In this document: piece after piece, positions 54,558 through 64,000 of the stretch
Position numbering within the stretch: the stretch's first letter is position 1
How the letters are laid out: every line of letters begins with the position of its first letter
NCBI GenBank assembly: GCA_021307315.1
Contig: JAJSPD010000009.1
Coordinates: 124,001-188,000, forward strand
Direction: 5' to 3'
Source: Bisporella sp. PMI_857
Lineage: Eukaryota > Ascomycota > Leotiomycetes > Helotiales > Helotiaceae
Length of the DNA: 64,000 nt
The notes under the pieces: model-generated
The model's input: the letters and a program-made list of their open reading frames with translations, nothing else
The model's database searches: none
Told to the model about the DNA's origin: nothing
Position numbers and translations under genes: made by a program

Positions 54558-57336
54558 GGATGGATATTCCGGGCATAAGAATGGCGCATGGCGTTTGTTG
54601 CGTATTTTCACATCTTTCTGCGTTCATGCCGATTTCTGCGTATATGGTAGGGAGGAATGGGCCTTTGCGTGCTTATAGTGCCGTCTTTTCTTGCTGCCAA
54701 ATGATATGCGGAAGGTAATAAAAATGGGGTTGCATAACTTTTTCCCATGAAGCTTGTGACAATGATCTTTATATCTTAGATACTTCAAAAGATAAGAGCT
54801 CAAAAAAGCCGGCATCAACATCTATTACACACTCTCCAGCACTTTCCTCTGCAAACTATAGAAAGCTCTCCATTGTTCCTTTGTTGGTTGTCCTTCATAT
54901 ACCCGTCAGGTACAGCAGACTTGGGCTATGACTCCAACTGCCTAAGAAGTATGCTGCCTTGGCGGGCATCTCTTCTTAGTGGTTGTCTGAGCCTTTTTGA
55001 CATTTATTCATAGTATAGAGAAGACTATTTTCTTGAGACCATATAAAGTATGTCATTGGGCGAATCTTTTGTTCTCATTCACGTCTCCTCGAATATTACC
55101 GTATTTAAGCGAAACGCAACAACAGAGCAGGAACAGAAACCTCGACGTCGCATTCAAAGTTTCTGCTCAAAATATCAATGATACAAAAGATACATATACC
55201 TGCTATTACAATAGGTAACGCCCAACATCTCTTTATCTCAAGCTGCATATCTCCTAATTATTCCTCTAGCCCAACCTACATCCCCTCCAGTCCAGGTCTT
55301 CCAAGGCGCATTTACGAGGCACTAGATAATATAGACCGCGATAACGATTCCTTGAGATAGCACTCTGTGTTTCACATCATGTATCGTTCCAAAGTTGTCA
55401 AATAATCATCGGCTCGAGGTTTCTATAAAACTTTTCTTGTCTTAATGCTTCGCAAATCAAAGTTCTATAATCGCTAAGTTCTATGCTTACTGACTACGCC
55501 TCTTCGAAAACAACGAGTTCTTCTACAAGGCATGCCTTCGAGAGACGTTCATTTAAGGTTAAGCCTGGGTCCTGGTCAGTAGTCAATCCAAGAAAGATAT
55601 AAGGGAAGTTCGTGGGTTTGCACAAGTTCGGCAGAACAGAGAGAGCAGGACATTGAAGTACAAGTCGTTGAACTTCCCTTTGAAGGGCCAAAAGAAGCTT
55701 CTTCATTATAGGGTAATTTTCTAAGACATTGTTTGTTAGGGAGGTATCATTACTTTGGTATGTAGGAGAAGGATATCTGCTGCAGATTGGTGAGGCTGGC
55801 AAGCAATATTTTATCAGTCTCTTAGAGACGCTTAATTTGTGTTGTTGGATAGAAACTTGCCTTTGACCTGGGATAAATAACTGCTATTGAAATTGTTAAA
55901 TGATATGAAATAGATATCTATAGATAGATGGAGAAAATGCTGTCGGCAATTAGTAACTGTCATGTTTCATTTGTACTCTCTTAACGCCTACTGCATGACA
56001 AGTTCTTTAAGGTGAATGCATCTGTACAGAAAGGAAGATCAGCACCACACCATAAAAGTATCCCGAATAAGATAAAACTCAATACCAAGATTGAGAGCCT
56101 TACAAAACAAGTCTCCAGAAGATCTTGACAATGAATAGTGACGGAATGACAAATATCGTAAATCAGAGAAGTGAACATCCAAGAAAACGGAACCACACCC
56201 CTTTTTTCCTAACTGAACTCTCTGGCTAGCCAATAATATCGCACCTTTTACCTTTTGTCTATATTATTTTATTTAAGCACATGCAAACTATACAAACACA
56301 GGGGCGACCTGGTGGAACAGGTTCAGGACAATCTGTGTTTGCGGGATATGAACTCGGGGTTACACACCACGACGACTTTAAAAATCCGAAGAGGGTTTTC
56401 TATGGGGTCCCCCGAAAGGGCGACCTCGGAGTTTTGCTGTCTTATTCCTTTTTTGAGGGGGGGGAGGTGGGAAGGGGTTATGTTGGCTCTGGCTGGTAAT
56501 ACGTATCATATCTGATATTAACCATAGAGAACAAATGATGTGCGAGGACGAGAATGTAAGTCACCTCCTTCATGAAAACCACAGATTGTGATCCAATCCT
56601 CAAAGATATGTCTTGTCAGTTATCAGCGATCATATTGAGGCTGGTGGGAGGGTCGACTCTTTTTTTTTGTCTCTCAGTAGGAGAAGAGCAATTGCATGGT
56701 CCCATTGGTTACATACCCGTTCCTCAAAGTCTACGCAACCTGAACCAGTTGAAGAGGGCAACTAGTACATCATCGTAGAATGGATTTTTTAGTAGGCCTT
56801 TTGAGCGCTGGACATTCTAGAAAAACTCACGTATCGGGTTCGTTTTTAGATTAGTTTAGAGATGCCATTGGAATTCTGGTGAAGAAGTCAGCGGGTTCTC
56901 CTCTTTGTCGAGCACAGCTTGTAGAACCAGCCTAAACCTTTCCTGTAAGATTGGAGCAGCAGTGATTGTCTGAAATATTGCAATACATTTAAATATAGCA
57001 ATTTTTGGGTAGTTTCGATGGTTATGGTGGTTGAGTGCTAAATTATTTTGGGAGTAATTTGTACAGGTCTCTTGGTCCATACTTGTGGACTCCAACAAGC
57101 TTCTTCTAAGGTGCGGTTCCTACCACAGCTCCGTAATATCTTACATTCATCCAGACACATTCCCAAACTCCAATCATTAACTGACCCTAGCCAATACAGC
57201 CAACGTTTACTCAGGCTCAACCACGCATTTCCGGATGTCTCATCGTATGTGGAAGGCATCACGGCCCAAAGATTGCCTCCCAAGTGTGTACTGCCATCAA
57301 TATCATCTCGCCCGTTCCTTGTAAGCCCCTCTCTCA
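54558..57336. other. 2.8-kb gene-poor spacer
   Basis: Downstream of Eaf3 and of the convergent L33 gene. Small ORFs (55494-55802, 56255-56515, 57038-57340) have no recognised domain and no supporting splice structure. A G-rich run (about 56455-56475) and T/A runs are the only features. Confidence 0.45.
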
Positions 57337-57597
57337 TCATTGTCGCACTGTGCTCTCAACATAGTAACCAGGATCGGGTTTTCTCGTCGCTCTAAGTTCT
57401 TGAATGGTCATTGGCTTATCAACCTCTGTCACTTCCACCAACTCTTTGACTTTCATGATTTGGCCGGCAACTTCGGGGGTGACTGGATAGTAAACTGTCT
57501 TCATCCGTTGGCGCAATCCAAGGGCTTTTAAGACTCCTGAGACTCGTTTGGGCAGACCAATGCCTGAGCGCATGAGCGTTATTCGGAAGTAAGACAT
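57337..57597 (-). CDS. MRPL33: Mitochondrial 54S ribosomal protein L33 (uL30m)
   Basis: 86 aa starting [18 protein letters not shown] at 57597. The start is decided by a 5'-UTR intron (57654-57603, GTAAGT...CCTAG) that ends five bases before this ATG; codons upstream are intronic. The family blocks FRITLxRSx[35 protein letters not shown] and the C-terminal [13 protein letters not shown] match the mitochondrial bacterial-L30-like protein of the large subunit. Length is normal for fungi. It is transcribed away from SEC6 across a 265-bp shared promoter. Confidence 0.92.
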   Translation of the reverse strand: MSYFRITLMRSGIGLPKRVSGVLKALGLRQRMKTVYYPVTPEVAGQIMKVKELVEVTEVDKPMTIQELRATRKPDPGYYVESTVRQ

Positions 57598-57862
57598 TTT
57601 GTCTAGGATCAATTAGTGGACAGGCAACTAAACGCTGTATTGATGATTACTTACATTTTTGTCTGGCAACTTAGCGTTTGAATTGTTATTGCAGGCCAAA
57701 AAGTTTAGATGAGGTGAAGGTCATGCCGGCCTCGGCAGAATATTTCGCCGCCATCCGCACCACATCCTCAGCCTTAACCACCTGGCAGGAAACTGGAACA
57801 ACGTCTAAGTATGAATTGAATTACACGCCTCATGAGAATCGCTTATCACAATAGTCGCCAAG
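57598..57862. promoter_or_regulatory. Bidirectional promoter, L33 / SEC6
   Basis: A short region between divergent housekeeping genes; part of it is the L33 5'-UTR intron (57603-57654). Confidence 0.55.
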
Positions 57863-60121
57863 ATGGACAGCTCGACAGTAAAGCTCGCCGAGTTGTTGCG
57901 GCATCCAGACGACTTGGAAAGGATCCCCGCCATGAGGCAGGAATACCAGCGCAAGAAGGCTGCGGTCGATTCGCAGCTTCGTAGTGGTTTGAAAGAACAA
58001 TTGGAGGTCACGCAGGCGGGGATGAGTGGAATCACGGATGGGCAGCGAACAGTCCAGCTTATCAAGGAAGAGATGATGAAAATCGACAAGCTATGTGCTG
58101 AGGCACAGAGCATGATTTTAGATTTCCCAAACGTCAATCTAGTAACACAGACACAAAGGAACTTCACAGCAGTTGACAATATGCGCAAGAATATAGAGAC
58201 ATTTGAGTCGCGGAGGCTGGCGATAGAGGACATGCTCAACGAGGACGAGAATGATAAAGAGAATATGCCCAAGCTATTAGCAATCCATTACGAACTAACG
58301 CAGTTGCGGAACATAAGGGATGATGCGATGGAACAGATTACCCGAGCAGATGATCAGAGTTTGCAAGCTACCTTGGAGGACCACTTCAAAGATCTTGACA
58401 GTACGATAGCCTGGTTTGACGAACATATAGGCATAATCGCAGTAAATCTTATCCCAATTATCCAGGCTGGCAACAACGGGTTAGTGGTGCGGTTTTCGGT
58501 GATTATTGAATCGGAGGAGCGAAGTGATAAAAAAGTCCTGGCTTTGCAGGAAGCTCTTAAAGACCACAAGGAAATGGCAGCGAGGTTTCAGAGCATCACA
58601 GACGGAGCCAAAAGTGCTAGGGGTTATAAGGAGAAGTTTCTTGGCGCGATAGAGGCATATGCTGATTCTCAGATCGTTGCGACTAAAGAAGCATTCTTGA
58701 GCGACCCTTCGCGACTGGCCAAAGAGTTGAAATGGTTCTTCAACGACCTGAATACCGTGAGGATAGGGATGGTGCCTCTCATGCCGGGGAAGTGGAAGAT
58801 CATGCGGACATATGGGAGAATATACCACAAAGCCATGCATGATTTCCTTGTTGGCATGATCGATGACCCAGATACAAGCTCTATCAATATGTTGGCTATT
58901 CTCAACTGGCCAGAGAAATATTACGAGAAAATGAAGAAGCTTGGGTTTAGAGAAGAGGAACTAATTCCGCAGGTGTTGGACGGCCGGGAACCTGAGCTGG
59001 TTCGGGAGTTTCGTCAACTTGTCATTCGAAAACTCGATGAATGGATCGATAGAATCCAGTCAACAGAAAGAAGAGATTTCTCAGATCGAAATGTGGAAGG
59101 TTCAAACCTGGTTACTGATGAATATGGTTACTTTAGGACTAAGAATTTGGTCGATCTGTGGCGCATGTTACAAGAGCAAATTGATGGCGCGGCGAATTCG
59201 GAGCGGATGGATGTCACAGAAGGCGTTATTGATGCCATGATCGTCCGACTCAAGGCACGGCAGGCTAGTTGGCAGAAAATGCTTGACGATGAGGCCGCGA
59301 AATACAATGGTAATGATCCTAATCTTGACGGATTCCAAGCTTTGCAAGACTGGCTCGTTGCTACTGCGAACGATCAGATTGCATGCATTGATGACAACGA
59401 GGAAGAAGGAAGATTTGCCTACCTCACCAATTTCCGACAGAAATTCGAAACCCTGGTGTCTCCGCCTTATCTAGAGCTTGCGGATATGGAAATTTCCTCG
59501 CTCCGTATTGGTTATGTGGACCTAAGCACACATTGCATATCTAAATTCGCGCAGCTCATTTTCACGATCGATTTCAGATCTGTTCTTCCTGATTTCTTCA
59601 CCCCTAAATGGTATGGCTCTACTGCTATGAGCCAGATAGTGGTAACGTTTGACGAATATGTCGGAGACTATAAATCCGTTCTGCACCACTCACTCCTAGA
59701 TATATTCATCGAAGAACTGACGGACGAACTTCTCATCAGATATCTTTCTGGTGTAAGAAACAAAGGCGCCAAATTCAGACGGCAGGATCCTTATGGAGAA
59801 ACATTAGGTCGAGACATCGGCGTGCTTTTTGATTTCCTTGATAATAGTCCTCACTTGAGCCCAGAGGTGACTGCCGCTATTCGGGACAAGTGGAGAGTCG
59901 CCGAGCAATTTCTAAATTTGATCAAAGAGCCGAAGGAGCAAATACCAGATGTCTTTGCGGGATTCAAGAGCATATATTGGGACTTGCAGCTTAGCTGGGT
60001 TGAAGCTGTGTTAAGGTCACGAGATGATTTTGACCGGAGTTTACTGAATTCAGTGAAAGCTCGCGCAGCGCAGATTGCGGTTGAGCGTGGGGCCGAGACA
60101 TTTATGGGCAAGATCAAGTAA
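57863..60121 (+). CDS. SEC6: Exocyst subunit Sec6 (EXOC3)
   Basis: A single-exon ORF of 752 aa. It starts MDSSTVKLAELLRHPDDLERIP and has an N-terminal coiled coil (residues 15-110, with QRTVQLIKEEMMKIDKLC and FPNVNLVTQTQRNF). The long helical-bundle Sec6 domain follows: VNLIPIIQAGNNGLVVRF, EAFLSDPSRLAKELKWFFNDLNTV, NMLAILNWPEKYYEKMKKLG, FETLVSPPYLELADMEISSL, and a C-terminal LIRYLSGVRNKGAKFRRQDP. Sec6 is a core exocyst component that tethers secretory vesicles to the plasma membrane at growing tips and septa. Length is normal. No introns were found, unusual next to the intron-rich neighbours. Confidence 0.95.
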   Translation: MDSSTVKLAELLRHPDDLERIPAMRQEYQRKKAAVDSQLRSGLKEQLEVTQAGMSGITDGQRTVQLIKEEMMKIDKLCAEAQSMILDFPNVNLVTQTQRNFTAVDNMRKNIETFESRRLAIEDMLNEDENDKENMPKLLAIHYELTQLRNIRDDAMEQITRADDQSLQATLEDHFKDLDSTIAWFDEHIGIIAVNLIPIIQAGNNGLVVRFSVIIESEERSDKKVLALQEALKDHKEMAARFQSITDGAKSARGYKEKFLGAIEAYADSQIVATKEAFLSDPSRLAKELKWFFNDLNTVRIGMVPLMPGKWKIMRTYGRIYHKAMHDFLVGMIDDPDTSSINMLAILNWPEKYYEKMKKLGFREEELIPQVLDGREPELVREFRQLVIRKLDEWIDRIQSTERRDFSDRNVEGSNLVTDEYGYFRTKNLVDLWRMLQEQIDGAANSERMDVTEGVIDAMIVRLKARQASWQKMLDDEAAKYNGNDPNLDGFQALQDWLVATANDQIACIDDNEEEGRFAYLTNFRQKFETLVSPPYLELADMEISSLRIGYVDLSTHCISKFAQLIFTIDFRSVLPDFFTPKWYGSTAMSQIVVTFDEYVGDYKSVLHHSLLDIFIEELTDELLIRYLSGVRNKGAKFRRQDPYGETLGRDIGVLFDFLDNSPHLSPEVTAAIRDKWRVAEQFLNLIKEPKEQIPDVFAGFKSIYWDLQLSWVEAVLRSRDDFDRSLLNSVKARAAQIAVERGAETFMGKIK

Positions 60122-60396
60122 TATAGACTGTTTGTAATAGCATTTTGAGCGCGGAGTTTGGCGAAGCTTTGGGCTGGTTTGGGAAAGCCTGAGGGCATGG
60201 CCTTTTGTAGTTATGGAATAGCATGTTGACACTTTATCAATGCATCGAGGTTCCCCCATGTATACATATTTCATTCTTTCGGGTTATTAGTTCTGAAGAG
60301 ATATATCGACCAAGTCACGTGCGCATACGCGTCAACGCGTCCCCAACATCAACCTTTGAGAATACGCGACTTCGATAATCTACCACGACATCAACA
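60122..60396. other. Intergenic, SEC6 3' flank and CENP-Q promoter
   Basis: 275 bp with no additional gene. It contains ACGCGT palindromes (near 60329 and 60335). Confidence 0.5.
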
Positions 60397-62559
60397 ATGG
60401 TGAGTAAAAAGAGTGCGGTTATACAGTACAATCAGCCTAACATTATCCAAGCCAGATCTAGAAGTCCTCAAAAGGCAGCGTTCGCGGCCCAGAGAGTGGT
60501 GGGCTGCATCACCGAACAATTCTGCCCCTCCTCAGCGAGATGCCCATAAGCTCAAAAGACAACGCCGAGCTTCGAACATAGCACCGTCTAGGGAAGGAAT
60601 TAAGGCTGGACAGAAAGAGACGACGGATGACCTCGTTCCTGCTGAAAGAGCAAATGAGAATAATGCATCTCGTGTTGGTCAGAAGGAGAAGCATGTGCGT
60701 CTATCGACTGCCCCGTCAGAAGACCCCGTATCGGCAGAGAAATCACATAAGGCAAGAAACCAAAACAAAGATGTATTATTAAGGCGAGGTCGCTCCTCGG
60801 AAAATCAAGAAAAAAAGCAGATTATACCTGAGGGAGAGACCAAATCTCACCATAGGGGCAGGAGGTCGCAAATAGAACGACAAACTGAAATGGATGGTGC
60901 AACTCAAAAAGAAGGGAGTCGCAAGGGATTTGATAAGTTGCGCAGACGGGGCCGCTCGTCTCATACGGAAACAGAAGTGCAAGCAGTTCATGATGAAGCA
61001 GCCAAGCCGCAGTATAAGTCGCAGAAAAAAGACGGCCTAGGTTCTAGTAAGGATAGAAACCCAGCATCTTCTACATCCTCTTCTAGGAAACGTGTTCAGG
61101 ACAAGAAGGATGAACGTTCTGAAGGTAGGCCGGATGTTACGACGCCTTCTACACTGCGTCGCGGCCGTTCTTCCCAAACGGCAACCGAGGTGGCAACTAC
61201 ATATGAACTAGCGATCCGGCCAGAATTTTCAGTAAAGCACCACGGGCCAGGGTCTGCCCCTACTTCTTCTACTCAAGATTCAGCTTCGCTCGAGAAGGCG
61301 ACGCGGTTATCAGACGAGAAAACCAAGAAGGCTAAGGGAGTGGCCAGTGAACGTGGCCGAAGGAGACAATCCGGCACTGTCCTTGAAGTAGAGACTGCGA
61401 CCTCGGGTCTAACAAGGGATAGGACTAAGTCCAAGAAACAGGCACGCCCAATAGCAAATTCCAAACCGAAAAATGCAACGGAGGCACCTTCAAGACAACG
61501 AAGATCCAAGCCTGATTTACAGGAGGTTTCGTTAGACGGCATGCCATCCAAGTCACCTGAAAAGAGAGTTAGACGCAGTTCAAGTAGCAATGTGGACCCT
61601 AAGAAGCAGAAGCAGCGCAACAGATCCACTGCAGATGCAGGAAATACCGATCAGACCAAGAAACGGAAAAAAGAAAAGCCTGACGCAAGTGCGAATAAAC
61701 GCCAAAAGATCGACAAGCCTTCTCAAAAACAAGAATCTGAGGCTTCAGAATATGAAGATCCAGCTGCCTATCAACATCTTGCCGCTGTCACTCACCGAAT
61801 ATCTCGTCAAACAATAGAAGCAAAGTGGGAGCCTTTACCGCCAGCTGCTATTGAACGGATCTCACAGCTCCTGCAGGATATCCAGAGACCTGTGGTTACC
61901 CGTCTTGGAGACGATCGCAAGAGAACACAAGTAAGCACTGCTTTACAGATGGTCTCTCGCAGACTTGTTCGCAAGATTTCGAAAGGTCTCCCATTTCCAC
62001 AAGGAACACAGCGCAATCGTGAAGATGACTTCGACTTTGAGAAAGTATTGGATCACAATAGAAGTCTGGAATCACTGCTCACTCCAGTATTGCATGCGAA
62101 TGCCTTACTAGAAGCCGAGTTGGCTAGAGAGACTGCTCTGCTAGAGGTGGAAGAAAGTTCCCTGAAGGAACTGGAGACAAATGCCAAGACGGAGGCATCC
62201 TTGAGAAAAGAAGCTGGACGAAAGGTGCATTTTTTACTTCAAGCAAACAATCTAGCGCCAGAAGACGAGTTGATGGATAATATTGGACTACGATCTGATG
62301 ACAACTCCGCAGTTGCCGCTATTGAAGTAAGCCTTTGTATAGAAGAGAGTGATTGAAGCTAACATCATTTCAGGTTAAGCCTGATCACAATCTCGCTACA
62401 ATATTGAATGAATTGGATGGTCACGTGGACAGTATTCAAAGTAACATTGGGCAAGTTCAGGGCATCGCTGAGGCAGTAACAAGGAGCAAAGCTGCGGTAC
62501 AGGCGACTCTGTTCGAACACTTAGAAAGGTCTGAGTATGAGAAAGTGATTCTTGGTTGA
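60397..62559 (+). CDS. Inner kinetochore protein CENP-Q/Fta7-like
   Basis: Three exons (60397-60399, 60452-62326, 62374-62559) give 687 aa. The first exon is just the ATG: GTGAGT follows at once, and the acceptor (CCAAG) joins Met to PDLEVLKRQRSRPREWW. No other ATG fits the frame. Residues 1-430 are a basic, disordered arm with repeated RRGRSS motifs (about 112, 166 and 237) and variants (RGRRSQ, RGRRRQS). The C-terminal 250 residues hold the CENP-Q domain: VTHRISRQTIEAKWEPLPPAA, AIERISQLLQDIQRPV, and long helices (LLTPVLHANALLEAELARE). CENP-Q (yeast Okp1) is part of COMA at centromeres. The arm is longer than usual for the family. Confidence 0.85.
60726..61360 (+). repeat. Diverged repeats coding an RRGRSS-(x)n-TEV motif in the CENP-Q arm
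   Basis: At least three clear copies (LLRRGRSSENQ, LRRRGRSSHTETEV, LRRGRSSQTATEV) and two weaker ones (RGRRSQIERQTEM, RGRRRQSGTVLEVET), spaced about 25-70 codons. They look like an old internal duplication series. Confidence 0.7.
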
Positions 62560-63280
62560 GAAGAGAGGTTCAATGGTTTTAGGGGGGGAGTACGTCACTT
62601 TGCAGCGAAAGGTCTCAAACCCAGATGCTAGTATAAGCCCAAGGCAAATGCAGGGCCTGAATTAGAAGATACCCTAATGAATTTGTCCAGTGAGAGATAT
62701 TGATGAGAAGCCGCCTCGTTCAGTGGCGAAAGCTGCTCGCACAGCGTTTGGGCATTGTTAGAGTAGTTGGACTAGGTACCATCGCCTCGTAAATACATGC
62801 ATTATGATTTGCTATAAATTCCCATTCCCTTTTTTTCAACTAATTGCCCCAATATATGTGAGATATATTTTTGTCAACTGATCACATGTGTTGTCATGCA
62901 TCTTCCCTGGGAATCATCCCTTCGTACCTGAAGATTGAGAAACTGCAATTCGGCTATTGGCTCATTGGAGTGGCTGCGCTCGCGCGGGGCTGGGCACTAA
63001 CGAACCTCTCAAAGCTAGATTCTCTCAGATGACTTGGTAATTGCGAGTCCGCAGCAACACTCCCAATTCAATGCGACAAATTGATCAGGTCTGCGAGTTT
63101 TGGGACGAAGGTGTGCAAGGATAAGATTACTCATATATGTTTCTAGAAGGCCTAACTGACCGTTGGGCAAGGTTGCATGTCTAGAACTTGATTCGACGAC
63201 ACGAAGCCGGAAATCAAGCCGGACGACCACAGCGCACGTCGCAATCCGATGGAAGCCCTCGCACTGTAGGCTCCGATGTA
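62560..63280. other. Intergenic, promoter of the right-edge regulator
   Basis: No independent gene. A coding extension of the regulator's first exon may begin left of 63281. Confidence 0.4.
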
Positions 63281-64000
63281 ATGGAACAGACTGGGGCCAA
63301 CAATACACAAGATGTCAAGCCGCAAAAGTCGCCGCCAGCGTCAGGCGCAGGCAAGAGCCCGAAGAAAAGGCGCAAAGTAAACCATGGTTAGTCACCGGGC
63401 CGGCGATGCTAGATATAGACTTTGAAACCATTGCTGACCTTAGGGACGTGTTCCTGCAGCTTGCGTTTATTGTCGTCGATCTGTAAGTTCGCAATTGGGT
63501 CCCAACACAAGGAGCTGTCTGAATGACGCAACTTCCCGCAATGTCTGGCATAAGCTAATTCGGTCTTGTACCTGCCTAGCATATGACTTGCGATTTGGTA
63601 CGACCTTCTTTCTAATATGCCCAGCCTCTTGTGAGACTTCAGGTTCTATGACTAACCTCCGTCGTTACACAGGAACGCCCTTGTGCGCGCTGTATAAAGC
63701 GTAATATAGGTCATCTCTGTCATGATGAGCCTCGCGAACCGGAATCAGCCACGAAGAAATCTAAGAGTCAGCATAGCAATTCTGCAGCAGAAGATGATGG
63801 AACGCCACCAGATCAGATTCAGGCGGGCACAGATGGCGTCATAAGCAACGCTTTGGAGCAGGATCGATCGCAAGAGCCCGATCTGAGGCTGGGAGTCCTT
63901 GGGGTCTCGCAAGGTGGGCCTATGCAGATTGTTCAGCCGTCGCCAGTCTCGAGCATACAGACCAAAGGCCTCAACAGCAACAACAATCAATGTGAGTGCT
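63281..64000 (+). CDS. Zn2Cys6 regulator of gluconeogenesis type (Ert1/Rds2/AcuM-like), N-terminal part
   Basis: Exons 63281-63386, 63460-63482 (23 nt), 63580-63597 (18 nt) and 63673-63991 join in phase, and a GTGAGT donor at 63992 marks the next intron at the window edge, so the 3' part is missing. The joined DNA-binding domain reads KRRKVNH-ACVYCRRS-HMTCDL-ERPCARCIKRNIGHLC, with CX2CX6CX5CX2CX8C spacing. This is the closely conserved cluster of the Ert1/Rds2/AcuM group, activators of gluconeogenesis and nonfermentable carbon use. The first in-frame ATG after a stop is 63281, but an upstream exon is possible (for example ATG near 63071 spliced to about 63183). Family call is strong; the exact member is not. 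Confidence 0.82.

Noticed and set aside
55494..55802. 102-aa minus-strand ORF in the 2.8-kb gap
   Set aside because: No recognisable domain and no supporting neighbours; chance is plausible in a gap of this size.
1..64000. CRISPR arrays, bacterial operons, rRNA or tRNA genes, intact transposons
   Set aside because: The DNA is fungal. No regularly spaced repeats, no rRNA-like stretches, no convincing tRNA B-box plus cloverleaf, and no transposase or reverse-transcriptase frame were seen by eye. A tRNA search program would be needed to exclude tRNAs fully.

Overview
The window is nuclear DNA of a filamentous ascomycete (Pezizomycotina). The evidence is short GT-AG introns of about 47-70 nt with CTAAC/CTGAC-like branch sites, Zn2Cys6 regulators, a DUF3433-type membrane protein, fungal MFS families and housekeeping genes of fungal type (Snu66, Rrp12, Eaf3, Sec6, mitochondrial L33, Nkp2, CENP-Q/Fta7). 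A leotiomycete-like origin is my impression only and cannot be proved here. All gene models were spliced by eye with phase checks.

Layout. Bases 1-348 hold the 5' end of a PRXL2/AhpC-TSA-like gene that runs off the left edge. Bases 860-21,000 form an accessory and decaying zone. It contains a P450 remnant, a cyclopropane-fatty-acid-synthase-type methyltransferase pseudogene, an MFS remnant, an intact seven-exon MFS transporter divergent from a Zn2Cys6 regulator, a broken membrane-protein locus, a cupin, a flavin monooxygenase, an alcohol dehydrogenase pseudogene, a GH18 chitinase and an acyl-CoA dehydrogenase with one reading-frame conflict. The dead genes keep recognisable protein similarity and even intact splice sites, so they appear to have died in place. 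The set (oxygenases, methyltransferase, dehydrogenase, transporter, regulator) resembles an eroded biosynthetic cluster.

Bases 22,000-33,500 hold a 1,632-aa DUF3433-like membrane protein, a PGAP4-like Golgi glycosyltransferase and the tri-snRNP protein Snu66. Bases 33,500-45,500 hold a secreted acidic protein built from two tandem modules, a GNAT acetyltransferase, an eight-exon MFS transporter, a TMEM14 protein and a small secreted-protein pseudogene. They also hold an AT-rich block and a small hairpin.

Bases 45,500-64,000 are core genome: RRP12, an ER thioredoxin-like membrane protein, Cnl2/Nkp2, Eaf3 (with a 1.09-kb intron containing a long open frame), mitochondrial L33 divergent from SEC6, CENP-Q/Fta7, and at the right edge a Zn2Cys6 regulator of the gluconeogenesis type whose DNA-binding domain is split by microexons.

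The most unusual items are the open frame inside the Eaf3 intron, the two-module secreted protein with conserved intron positions, the coherent set of dead metabolic genes, and the start-lost secreted-protein gene.
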